From assembly GCA_018398585.1 (NCBI GenBank), contig JAGTTD010000014.1, forward strand, positions 18,041,387-18,105,386: DNA of 64,000 nt, written 5' to 3'. A program made the position numbers and the translations under genes. The notes below the pieces were generated by a model that saw only the letters and a list, made by a program, of their open reading frames with translations, did not search any database and was not told the origin of the DNA. Shown piece after piece: positions 34,301 to 42,043 of this stretch. The DNA comes from Simmondsia chinensis (taxonomy: Eukaryota; Streptophyta; Magnoliopsida; Caryophyllales; Simmondsiaceae). Positions within the stretch are counted from its first letter, which is position 1, and every line of letters begins with the position of its first letter.

Positions 34301-37300
34301 ACATGTAGTACTTCGTCTACATCACTCTCATCTCGAATTTTCAAATCATGTTGCTGCAGTACCAATTCTATCTGATCCACTAAGTACAATGTTGCATCAT
34401 TAATCTGATTTGTTGCTGCGCATTCCAGATTCAAGCTTCCAAAACTCCCAGTCACGTTATGCTCAAATTCTTGCTCAATTTGATCTTGTCGTGCTTGAAG
34501 TCTTTGTTCAAATGCTAACAATAAGTCTTGCATTTGCTGATGTAATTGCTGCTGTGATTGTTGGTGCTGCCTTGTCATGTGCTTAAGAAGATTAGTCGTG
34601 TCATTTGCTGATGTAAGTCTTGTGGATGTGTTTCCAACAGCCATATCTAGTGTTTGTTTCCTCAATTCACAGGTCAATTTGATGCAATAGATTAACAAGT
34701 TTCACCTACTATTTCAGCAGGTCAAATGCATTTGTTGATTTAAGAGCACAAAATCTTAATGTTGTTGTTAAGTCTTGAGGCCTGCTTAATCTTGCCTCGT
34801 GATACATCTGAACTAGCCAGCACTATGGCCTCATACAACTTTGCTTTGGAATATGCTTGGGATAATGTTAAGGGATTAATGGCCTAACCAAATTCTTTAT
34901 CTTTGGCTTAAGTCCACTAATAAAACTAGAGACATAGTATGCCTCATTTGCACCAAGATTTACTGCCATCATTCTAGCTCTAAGGTTCTCAAAACGTGTC
35001 TATATTCTTTCACAGAGGTGGTTTGAGTCACCTTGTTAAAATGATCCACTACATTTCCTGGATCCTCATCACCATACCTCTCACAGAATTCATCAACAAA
35101 CTCATACCATGTAATGTCAGGATTACTGAGAATCAAGCTGTGAAACCATACCTCGTGATCACCTTGCACATGTACTGCAGCTAGTTCCACCTTTTCCACA
35201 TCCATCACACGATAAAAGCGAAAGTACCTCTCACATCTTCTTACCCAAGGCTGTGGATATGATCCATCAAAAGTATCAATTTCGACGTTTGGCTATTTGT
35301 AACCACGACCCCTGGCTGTAGCTTCAGTTCTCTCCTTAGATTCTTAAGGCTACCTTTGATCAGTGTGCCTCCCTTGCTGGCTAGCTGGTGTTAAGAGCCC
35401 AGCTCCTGATTGACGATCAAGCTGCTGCCTTATTTCATTCATCTGCTGCTGCATTTGCTGGTTGGAATTGCTAGTATTATCCAATTTCTCTTGAAAACCT
35501 GCCACTGTTGCTGTTAACCGTCGCATTCTAGCGAGCACTACCTCTAAACCCTCACCTTGATTAGAATTTAATCCTGTAGTGACTCCAGCATAAGTTCCAG
35601 GTGCAATGCTAGCTCCCGCAGCTGCATTAGCAGCAGCAGCAGATCGAGTTGTAACACCTCCAGGCATTGTCGCAGCTTGCATTGAATTGGCACTAATTCT
35701 GATCCAATATCACTGACTGAGTGAAGGAAAAACTGAACTGAGATTGCTACAATTGATTGGCAGTAGCAATCCAATCAAATGAGCTGCGGTTCAATTCAAT
35801 CTACACAATCAGGCACAAACTTGAATCAAATAAATTGTGGTTCAATCAAGCTCTGATACCAATGGTTATGATTCAAGATTACTTTTGGATCATAACATAG
35901 GATAGGTGAAGAATTAGAGTGAAGATGAGAAGAGAATTAGATGAGAAATTGAGAGAGTGTCAGGGTTGAGAGAAGAACACTTAGATCATATCATTCATCA
36001 ATGAAGAAGCTTACAATACAATCTAAACTCTTATATCATGATTCACTTAAGTCGGTTAAACTAAAATATCTAAGATACCTCGCACTAACCAACTTAACTA
36101 ACTCAAGACACTAACCAAGCTTTCCCGCCGTACAACCATATTTGAAAATTACATGAATTACCAATACAATGACCTCTTCTAAACTCGTATCATGACAGGT
36201 ATGACATGCTATACAACTGTCGTTTGTGCTTTTTATTGGTAAGCGGGCTGCCAGGGTCTACTTATGCTCTCACATATTGGAACATTTCTTTCTGTGCAAT
36301 AAGTATGCTGGGACCCATGGATCCAATACGTCGCCTAACGAATTGTTTGAACTCAAAGGTAGGGTAGGGAACTTATCCTTGATGTTTCAAGAAGCACTAG
36401 ATCCAAGTGCCACTTGAGCAAACCCTTGGGCTTTTTTGTAGGGAACTCATAGCATGCTATGATACCACATTTGCACTGTGAATGACAACCACCAAAATGA
36501 AGAATATTTGGGAGGGATATCGTAACACACTATCATGCTCAGAAATGGCTTAGAAGATGGGTGTGATCAAAAGGTGTTCGATACTAGCCAATGTTGTTCG
36601 TAAGGGTTTAATTTCATGAGTGTAAGTACTTGTTCAAGCTCGGATGCATTGGCTGAATCATTAATTTGAAACAGCCTCAGAGGCTTGTCAAAACTGCCCT
36701 GCATTATGTCGTAGATTCTCCATATTCTTTCATTGAGTTGGAAGTTCGTTACTTTATTGAAGATTCGACTTCAGAGTGTTTCAATTTTGTGATTATATTT
36801 ATCATAATTGAGTGGGTTTTGCACTTACTAGCATTTTCTGGGCTTGTGTTCTTTTCTCTATAATATTAGTGTGGAAGAGGCAAAGAAGAGAATGTATGCT
36901 TGTAGCACGACTACTTATAATGGATTCCAAGCCGAGATTGATGAAGAAACAGCAAAAAAGTTTGAAGGTAACATATTTAATGGCTAAGTCAAAATGTAAA
37001 CAATTTCAAAGCTTATGCGGTCAATTTGTTTCACCAGGTATGCCTGGAGTTGTTTTTGTATTGCCAGATTCATACATTGATCCTGTGAACAAGGAGTATG
37101 GAGGTAAGATCCACATACTAGAAATTTTATTATGTCTCTAATCTATTACTTGTTCAATTTGTCTTTGGGCATTGTAGTTGTAGAAACTGTAACTTTATGA
37201 TGGAGATAGAGAAGAAAGGATCAAGACCTAGATATTAGAAATCCAATGATAACTTTAGGGGGTTGCTATTGACGGGGTAAAAATTGTTATTGCCAGAGTA

Positions 37301-39237
37301 ATGATGTGACTTACAAACAACGAGAGTCATAAAATTGCTTTGAAAAATGTGATCTTGCTTTGGCAATAGCAATTTTGCCTTGGCAATAACATTACTCTAA
37401 TTTTAATCATTGTAACTTTTAAGGTTAAAATTGTGTTAGGATTATAATTCTATTTGTGTTTTATTTTTATTAGGTTAGTTTTAAATTAGTATGTTATTAT
37501 CAACTTAGGAATTTCTTTCCATTTAGTACTTTAGTTTCATCTCTATAAATAACAATGTCACCGAAGTCCAAAGGCAGATAATTACACTATTTTGAATAAA
37601 TTCACTTGTTTCTTATTTCTTAATACATGGCTACTTAAAACTAAATATATAGACACTTGTTTAGACATGGGGTTGTTCAATTGTCCTACTAGGCACAAGG
37701 ATGGCTAGGGACACTTTCGATTATGGCTAGGGACACTTTCGATTAGGGACATGAATGCTTAATCTCTATCACATCACTTGCATATTCCTTGTCTCTGTTT
37801 TATTAATATAATTGTTGTAGTCAATCTAGAAAATGGTTCACTTATGCCCATTCTGATGAGCAGGTGACAAGTACATCAACGGGAGAATCATTCCCAGACC
37901 ACCTCCAGTCCAGTATGGGAGGACAAGGAGACCTAACAGAAACTACGATCAAAGACCAAGACATCAAATGTCTAATCAACAAGTAAACCCTGTATATGAT
38001 CAGCAGGGATCTATGAGGGGAGATGGAATGGGCTATACACCGCAGCAAAATATTCCACCACCGCAGAATTTTCAACCGCACAATAACTATGGCCTTCTGG
38101 GACAGGCCAATAACTATGCCCATGGGCGTGATAATGAATATCCGGCTAGAGCGAGAAATGCTTACCAAGGAGATACAGGCAGTTATATGCCCACCAACCG
38201 AGGGAATTTCAACCAAGGGAGTAACTATCCGCAAGGACAGATGGCTGATTTCTCAGGGTATCAAGGGAATAACTATCCGCAAGGACGGACGGCTAATTTC
38301 TCAGAGTATCAAGGGAATAACCATCCGCAAGGACAAATGGGTAATTTCTCCGGAGATCAAAGATCTTATGCAGCCCCGGGACATACGGGATTTCTAGGAG
38401 ATAGCAGGGGCTATGCTCCTGCACCGCAATTGGGAGGCTCCTATGGGCAAACCGGGACAGGGACTTATGGTCAAGGTGGGGTTGGACCTTATGGACCTGG
38501 AGCAAGCGGGAATTATGGTCCGGGAGCTACTTCAGGATACGAGCCTAGTTATACAGCTCGTGGAGAGAATCAAAGGGTTGGGCCACAAACACCGCAGCAG
38601 GGTAGCAATATGCAAAGAGAACAAAGGGATTACACACCAGCAGGACAAACTGCAATGAATCAAGTAAGTGCATTCTCCTTTAAGTTACAAATTGTTTTCT
38701 TCGTGGTCTTACAGCTTGATCAATTTATGTATTTGCTTGCGCTTGAAACCCTATTCCTTCAGTGTTATCCGTGGAATAGGGTAAAGGCCATTATGAGACG
38801 TAATCGCTGTTATTTAATGGATTTTAAGCGAACCATTACTCAATTAGTTGTATGTAATGTTACTTATGTAGTGGCCTTTATAATGGAGAGAATATTTTTT
38901 CATTTATTATAATATATTTATAAATATATCTACTTGTTAAAAATTGTCAAAGGGATATAAAAATTCATGATTGTGTAGCTATTCATTTTTGTGCAAACAT
39001 AAGGCCAAAAAGCACCTTAAACCCAACTTCACCATTGTGGCTAGTTGGCCAGTTATATGATGTCTGCAAACCATGCTTCTGCAAAACCTTGAAGGAAAGA
39101 CATTTTTCTTCGTAAAAAGTTATTTATCTTGAAGAGATATGCAACTAATTTCTTTTTTTTTTTTTTATTGAAAGCTAAAATAATTTTTTCTTCATGATTT
39201 TTTTGGTCTTGTTCAGGAAACCAATTCCACGATATGA
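21980..39237 (+). CDS. MORF1: MORF1-like multiple organellar RNA editing factor (five exons)
   Basis: Exons 21980-22383, 36870-36967, 37038-37103, 37864-38663 and 39217-39237 have GT/AG borders and join in phase to 462 codons plus stop. MORF/RIP proteins are imported into mitochondria or plastids and assist PPR proteins in C-to-U RNA editing. The family-specific core is unmistakable: [19 protein letters not shown] (exon 1), [19 protein letters not shown] (exon 2), [20 protein letters not shown] (exon 3), then a Gly/Gln/Tyr-rich tail (exon 4). CDYKHWLIT and PDSYIDPxNKEYGG fit MORF1 best. The Arg/Ser-rich, acid-poor N-terminus fits a mitochondrial presequence. The ATG at 21980 is chosen because the earlier in-frame ATG (21944) adds 12 residues unlike a presequence. 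Exon 5 is the least certain: a strong polypyrimidine-AG site gives only six residues. Intron 1 is 14.5 kb of nested transposons. Confidence 0.85.
22600..25125 (-). mobile_element. H: internally deleted chromovirus in MORF1 intron 1
   Basis: Minus-strand gypsy pol with gag/protease parts at 25110-24300, RT at 24268-23330 and integrase C-terminus at 23274-22703. The RNase H and most of integrase are missing. The left border with intron sequence is not sharp, and no LTR pair is visible. On the right it is cut by the LTR of element C, whose 5-base flank here is CCATT. Confidence 0.75.
22703..25110 (-). pseudogene. H gag-pol remnant with a large deletion
   Basis: Minus-strand order is: a zinc-knuckle remnant [14 protein letters not shown] (about 24980), a protease region to 24300, and an RT N-terminus ([20 protein letters not shown]) at 24220-24150. 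RT core pieces follow ([20 protein letters not shown] at 23870-23810, then an F-x-DDILVYS-type block near 23730), and an RNase H start (KKFVAETD) at about 23300. The sequence then jumps to integrase ([14 protein letters not shown]) at about 23200, and the C-terminus has the [10 protein letters not shown] block. About 2 kb is missing compared with intact relatives such as G. Several frameshifts are present. Confidence 0.75.
25126..25601 (+). repeat. C 5' LTR with adjoining PBS
   Basis: Starts TGTCATGATTC and ends GAATCATGACA. A TAGTATAAGTAG near 25413 is a TATA candidate, followed by the CT-rich tail seen in related LTRs. ATTGGTATCAGAGC (PBS) starts at 25602. Confidence 0.85.
26224..26777 (-). 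repeat. B 3' LTR
   Basis: Lies to the left because B is on the minus strand. It lacks 11 bases (CTAACGGCCTT) present in the other LTR near 31352 and otherwise differs at only a handful of positions by eye. Confidence 0.92.
27160..28575 (-). CDS. B ORF2: unknown 471-residue protein
   Basis: An uninterrupted frame starting [12 protein letters not shown] and ending FGRPPEM. I do not recognise it. It is rich in Trp, Leu and Cys, contains a CCGCSEWK block at about residue 98, and shows no protease DTG, RT DD, integrase or zinc-knuckle pattern. The G-R-P-P-D/E motif at both ends is in frame and also occurs in A and E, which argues that this frame is coding. It begins 77 bases after ORF1 ends, in a different frame. 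A further 99-residue minus-strand frame at 27138-26839 contains another RPPE (QCRPPEEYY). Function unknown. Confidence 0.5.
   Translation of the reverse strand: MFDIGRPPDAWVESSLCNWARMAVLDSNEASVLSSKFRLCINQAMGREQAPLMQPNVSPFEVMGLGGWFDFGIRRLLAGISGLLQYGISLQNYGSFVICCGCSEWKNHMHKLQYLLNVWMEKINATSRITPAEIRVNISKEVWNRSALSLQKFEAVQEFCWCLHLLYLLLMLEMVDKKAKLAHWRQVWWLDEHGLQESLENRLEVVSCKIHSVNGVALGIQVKTLCAWNSIVTHEFITWWSIGLDFRAKVTSVQENKIGQQCIQNFWCILSMFCQDQRMGAYGVFYARLLKKEAEISRSYKFTIKIQAMEVLEAAENSWGITIPSLSAVNELFRLSVIGAIMILGRCHNLFATRSFHMEKNRAEICNIRSYVLSWLYTAEFLSSTAPHVELGNNQEFVEYGLRWFSKWMFKQYKLWIRSTMKWLQLHSYGISMCFVTMIKILGYLSCSWECLQADFDAWFFWFEFGRPPEM
28653..29531 (-). CDS. B ORF1: unknown acidic/basic protein, 292 residues or longer
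   Basis: The frame from Met at 29531 runs 292 residues and stays open upstream of it to about 29660, so the true start may be earlier. Visible features are a Lys-rich stretch at residues 25-65 ([15 protein letters not shown]), PLDPG near residue 166, FDPRK near residue 246, and a helical Glu/Lys-rich region. The FDPG/R motif recurs in A, C and E. No enzyme motif is seen. By position, first ORF after the leader, it would correspond to gag. Confidence 0.5.
   Translation of the reverse strand: MLELEYLVDVEAQYDMLPKWEYDFHVKGMIKKVKSKAKRNHLNEALKDFWGKKKLTKQKLKQEVVFQPRMLDDQQEITQAPDFTEVYASIQGSGTAEFLNSTGEVDVTAVITMEAPQNVLSTSLRHLDNRNQHLIRGSNVIDTLQGSWSGEKLYSSTHSYDELPLDPGEDTQGYVKLKRVDFLLKRSNQAARVRFKVQLRRSIVSIQAIELLEVYNFSKVLKQISAQTKTSTMDALTDVIDVGSPFDPRKVDHDCNKLKHEAELEERFKQAAKIISQVQFRPSLISGRILNI
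31040..31604 (-). repeat. B 5' LTR with adjoining PBS
   Basis: Right-hand LTR, 565 bases. On the minus strand it starts TGTTATGATACG and ends AATCTTAACA, immediately followed by the tRNA-iMet-type PBS at 31039-31025. The ATCTA duplication lies just outside at 31605-31609. Confidence 0.92.
31857..32432 (+). CDS. C: ORF with PTB-like RNA-recognition motif
   Basis: A 191-residue frame. Residues about 37-107 form an RRM-like domain: [49 protein letters not shown], then [15 protein letters not shown]. The last block and LYPITED are characteristic of RRMs in plant polypyrimidine-tract-binding proteins, which bind pyrimidine-rich RNA. The N-terminal 36 residues are not recognised. After the RRM comes [10 protein letters not shown], the motif shared with A, B and E. 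The frame continues after a shift as 32345-32656 (basic, [13 protein letters not shown]). F carries a homologue, so the domain was amplified within elements. Origin by capture from a host gene is inference. Confidence 0.6.
   Translation: MLKMNAQSHAWRPWITTDTIEHNKVGFIQRKVSNDTTLLVKTLNVLYPITEDILYQFFYPYVHIERIEVNSISTLEVEAHVTFSSRKQAESAFIQLYGRNIYDNCCVLDIQLLNPSKEIGETRENPFPSGPFELVEGNAHQEKLKPLDPGMEELSDALRVKQHCRQDVSKLPNKRDLVMLEPELNGLMMLQ
32698..33170 (-). repeat. E 3' LTR
   Basis: On the minus strand it starts TGTCATAATTCTGG and ends GAATCACAACA. It has AGTATAAGTACTTG as TATA candidate and a long CT-rich tail. It is clearly different in sequence from the LTR at 35863-36197. Confidence 0.82.
33498..34698 (-). 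pseudogene. E: homologue of the unknown protein of element A
   Basis: Two overlapping frames (34698-34276 and 34304-33498) together match the A protein in order. Matching pieces are a Gln-rich coiled-coil start ([16 protein letters not shown]), [64 protein letters not shown], then [19 protein letters not shown]. One in-frame TAG lies at 33798-33800, where A has a tyrosine codon, and one frameshift at about 34290. At A's internal stop, E has Gln. Conservation in order over more than 350 residues between two separate insertions supports a real family protein. Confidence 0.6.
34750..35690 (-). pseudogene. D gag, truncated
   Basis: The N-terminus is Ala/Gln-rich ([16 protein letters not shown], then a [17 protein letters not shown] coiled coil). 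The gag core follows with [30 protein letters not shown] and [14 protein letters not shown]. The collinear gag of G has WYHGLILGNPNVSWKEFVNEF and CDRYGDED. The last recognisable stretch ([12 protein letters not shown], then [12 protein letters not shown]) ends at about 34800, before any zinc knuckle. Frameshifts separate the pieces. Confidence 0.75.
35863..36197 (-). repeat. D 5' LTR
   Basis: On the minus strand it starts TGTCATGATACGAG and ends GAATCATAACCA. It is 335 bases with a CT-rich tail. It is the last repeat before native intron sequence resumes at 36198. Confidence 0.8.
36198..36869 (+). other. Native 3' part of MORF1 intron 1
   Basis: No transposon similarity or coding capacity is recognised here. 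It is T-rich toward the end and finishes with the acceptor ...TAATATTAG before exon 2. Confidence 0.5.
36870..37103 (+). CDS. MORF1: MORF1 exons 2 and 3
   Basis: Exon 2 (36870-36967) and exon 3 (37038-37103) flank a 70-base intron with GTAACA...CCAG borders. They encode the second half of the MORF box. Intron 3 (37104-37863) contains an imperfect inverted repeat around 37262-37400 (TTGTTATTGCCAGAGTAA against TTGGCAATAACATTACTC), perhaps an old MITE. Confidence 0.87.
37864..38663 (+). CDS. MORF1: MORF1 exon 4, repeat-rich tail
   Basis: Begins [20 protein letters not shown], the end of the conserved box, then a long Gly/Gln/Tyr/Pro-rich tail expected to be disordered. Three 48-base tandem units (about 38219-38363) encode 16-residue repeats of the type [16 protein letters not shown]. 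The donor CAA/GTAAGT is at 38664. Intron 4 (38664-39216) shows nothing recognisable except a T-run near 39150. Confidence 0.85.
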
Positions 39238-39433
39238 ATTTGTGTGGGACTTTATTTCTTTGAGAATACAAGATCCCAAAGCGGGAGAATTACATACGGT
39301 CCATCCTAAGGAAGAAACAAGTTCATTGGGGTTTATCACCCCAATAATGATTACAATTACCTTCAAAATGAGTCTTAGCTATATAATGAGCTATGCTACA
39401 GTCTCTCAAAGCCCAAACAACTTTGAAATCCTT

Positions 39434-39456
39434 AAAAAAAAAAAAAAAAAAAAAAG
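39434..39456. repeat. A-run of about 21 bases
   Basis: A long A-run lies about 200 bases after the proposed MORF1 stop and just before LINE-derived sequence. It could be a remnant poly(A) tail or simple repeat. No AATAAA is obvious next to it. Confidence 0.6.
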
Positions 39457-39479
39457 AGATGTCTATTGTCGGCTAAGTT

Positions 39480-41107
39480 GACATCACATTCCCAGGGGAA
39501 GATAGAGCCAACCTCTACCAGCTCAAGAGCAAAAATCTTTACAGCCAGATTTGATCTCGATCCTCGACCACCCAAAGTTTATTACCCATTTTTAAACTTA
39601 TCCCATAGGATATGTGTTCCCAGGTATTTATCATCATGCTTTAATTTACTAACCCCCAAAAATTACAAGCTTCCCTGACGTAACTGGTGGGCTTGTTGCT
39701 GGAAAAGAACGCAATGGCCTTACCAAAATCCTGTACAAAATCCAAACGGAAGCTGTGAATGATAGATTTAAGAGAGATACAATTTTGTCTATCTACGCTT
39801 ACAAATAAGAGACAATCATCAGCAAACAAATGATGGGATAAGACCGGGAATACCCTTCTAATGCAGAAACCCCGTAAGGTTCCGCCATTAATATTATTAG
39901 AGATGAGCTTGCATAAAACATCCATGATAAAAGGACATAGGTAAGGGGAATACAGGTCCACCTGTCAAACACCCCTCTCTCACGAAGGGCAGAAGTCTCT
40001 CTATATTTACAACAATTGAGCACTGCGCACTAGATATGCATGCAAGATCATGCTGAGTAAAGGCCTCATTGAATCCTCTCTGTCTAAGGACCCGATCAAG
40101 GAAATCCTAGAAAACTTGGTCATAAGCTTTGTGGAGATCTGATTTAAGGGCCATAATAGGTCTACCCCCCTTCCTTTTCCCTCGCATGGCATGAAATGCC
40201 TCTTTGGCAATGATAATGTTATCCTAAATTTGCTTCCCCTTAACTAAGACATATTGCATAGGGGAGATTAATTCACTCATAAGGGGCTGTCGCTTGTTAG
40301 GAGGACTTTCTGAAATAATTTTGAAAGCAAAGTTGCATGATAAAAAATACCTGAGAAATCAGGACCTGAAGCCTTTAAACTTCCCAGTTGAAACACCACT
40401 TGCTTGATTTACTCCTCCAACTTCGGTTCCATCAGGTGTTAATTTATTTCAGCTGAAACAAGAGGAGGGAAGCACTTGGTCAGGCTGTTGGATCTCTTTT
40501 TCCACGTACATGGCCTTAAAGTGCTGTTGAATACAACTCTTGATTTGATCCTTATCCTCTAGCCATCTGCCGGTGTTATCCTTAAGCCTCAAGATCGCAT
40601 TAATCCTTCTACTCTGCACTGCTGCAGTTCGGAAGAGTTTCGTGTTTTTTTCTCCATATTGCAGCCACTGAACTCTGGATCTTTGTTGCAGTATCATTCT
40701 TCTTCCTCTCACCACTTATTTGGCCTTCCTTTGATCTCTTATTGTTCCTTTTTCCCCTCCTGAAGAAGGCTTCTATTTTGAGTCTCTGTTAATTGACTCA
40801 TGGCTTGTTGAATCAATTTGTCTGTGGCTGCCTCTTGTCTATACTCCACTTCTTTTTAAGGTTGCTCTACAAGATTTAGGTTTAGAATGAAGTTTCAATG
40901 CCCTGGAGCCTTGTTGTATACCACCCATAGCTTTTTTTATACTAGTTTCGCACTCATTGTCAAGTCGCCACTTTGACTCAAATTTAAATCTTTTTACTTC
41001 TTGATTCCATCCCCATTCAAAAATATACTCAATGGGGAGTGGTTAGAACCTACTGTAAGGTTAAGAACAACATAAGCGAAGAAAGTTGCCTGAGGAAAAT
41101 TATAGAC
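39480..41107 (-). pseudogene. LINE reverse transcriptase remnant
   Basis: On the minus strand, a pre-RT linker at 40715-40449 (RVQWLQYGEKNTKLFRTAAVQSRRINAI) is typical of plant L1 ORF2. RT pieces are MALKSDLHKAYD (about 40160-40120), a GCLTGGPVFPL block where RQGDPLSPYLF is expected (39980-39950), and SHHLFADDCLLF with the catalytic FADD (39834-39800). Stops and frameshifts separate them. It ends shortly after a YLG-like block near 39620. Confidence 0.8.
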
Positions 41108-41120
41108 ATTTCTCTATACA

Positions 41121-41369
41121 ACAACATATCCAGTGCCTTAAGGGCTCCCGCATAAGTGGGGTCTGGGAGGGGTGGATGTATGCAGCCTTACCCCTTCAGG
41201 GTGTAACCCTGCCGAGAGGCTGTTTCCGAGGACCTTCAACCTTATAGGGTTGGTAACACAAGGACTTTCCAGGAGGTCACCCATCTTGGTACTACTCTTG
41301 CCCAGGCATGCTTAACTTCGGAGTTCTAATGGGATCTGGTGCCGTAGTGCCTGGTATTGAACCCTAGAT
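41121..41369 (-). mobile_element. SINE copy 1 with 5S rRNA-like head
   Basis: On the minus strand the first ~115 bases match plant 5S rRNA (AGAACTCCGAAGTTAAGC, then GGGTGACCTCCTGG, the internal RNA polymerase III control region). A body and a tail follow with GGTAAGGCTGCATACATC, CCCAGACCCC and GGCACTGGATATGTTGTTG. The tail is the type shared by many angiosperm SINEs. It is flanked by a perfect 13-base duplication, ATTTCTCTATACA (41108-41120 and 41370-41382), inside the LINE endonuclease. Confidence 0.88.
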
Positions 41370-41382
41370 ATTTCTCTATACA

Positions 41383-41639
41383 TTCTTTAATATTGTCCAT
41401 CCTTGTCTGATTGTTTGACCAAGAATACTTACAGCCCTTGGTCTTCATCTCCGTTAGGTCACATTCATCCAAAGTTCCTTTAATAGATTGATCTATGAAA
41501 AAAGTAACCAGTGCTTCGCTGAGCTTATCCTCCATGGAGGAAATCATATTCAGATCACATGCAAATAACAATGGAGCCCTTCTATCTTTTACCAGCGACT
41601 TCATTTCATTCCAAAATTCAGCTTTTTGCTCCTTCCTAA
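41383..41639 (-). pseudogene. LINE endonuclease, C-terminal part
   Basis: Minus-strand frame with LLFACDLNMISSMEDKLSEA where plant L1 endonucleases have a GDFN..ILS..EK block, and KGCKYSWSNNQT corresponding to the FTWSN motif. The left end is cut by SINE copy 1 and the right end by element G. Confidence 0.75.
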
Positions 41640-41644
41640 CGTCC

Positions 41645-41990
41645 TGTAATGAATGTAGTGAATTGTCTTGTATTACTTGTTAAGTCTTGATTTCATTGTA
41701 TTTCATTGTAATTCACTTGTAATTGGACTATTGTGTACCGAGAGCATTGGCGGGAAAGTTTAGTTCAATTGTAATCAAGTTAGTTAGTTTGTTCGTTAGA
41801 GCTTGGTTAGATATTCTGGTTTGATTGTAAAGAGTATAAGTAGCTTAACTCTTGTATTGGAAAGGCATTTAATGAAAAAGACTCTCTTCTTTCCCTAATT
41901 CTCTCTATTCTCTTACTCTCTTCTTCTCTCAATCTCTATCTCCAATCTCTCTCCTAGGTATTGATTCAAGATTCAACTTGAATCATTACA
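41645..41990 (+). repeat. G 5' LTR
   Basis: 346 bases, TGTAATG...CATTACA. AGAGTATAAGTAGC is a TATA candidate near 41831. It differs from the 3' LTR by a few substitutions and short indels. Confidence 0.93.
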
Positions 41991-42043
41991 AGTGGTATCA
42001 GAGCTTGTAATTGCATTTGGTTGGTGCAATCCAAGTGATCACG

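Larger units (their letters stand above)
32698..34740 (-). mobile_element. E: 3' part of an A-like non-autonomous LTR element
   Basis: On the minus strand, an unknown coding frame homologous to that of A (34698-33498) is followed by a purine tract (TAAAGGGGGGAGTAT at 33185-33171) and a 3' LTR (33170-32698). The 5' end is missing: at about 34740 the sequence changes to an ordinary gypsy gag (element D), whose LTR is of a different sequence. Confidence 0.75.
34741..36197 (-). mobile_element. D: 5' part of a gypsy element (LTR, PBS, gag)
   Basis: On the minus strand, an LTR (36197-35863), a tRNA-iMet PBS (ATTGGTATCAGAGC at 35862-35848) and gag down to about 34750. Protease and pol are absent: gag is broken off mid-gene and joined to element E. 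Five-base flanks outside the joined D/E unit (GAAGG left, GGTAT right) do not match. Confidence 0.75.
22384..36869 (+). other. MORF1 intron 1, filled with nested retrotransposons
   Basis: The donor GTAAAT is at 22384 and the acceptor TATTAG ends at 36869. Recognisable native intron remains only at about 22384-22600 and 36198-36869. The rest is elements H, C, B, E and D in both orientations. Nothing gene-like other than these elements was found. That exons 2-4 retain the MORF reading frame suggests the intron is still spliced, which is inference. Confidence 0.82.

Noticed and set aside
41250..41369. 5S-like sequence as a genuine 5S rRNA gene
   Set aside because: It is diverged, fused to a non-ribosomal body and bounded by a 13-base duplication. 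No tandem 5S spacer arrangement is present.
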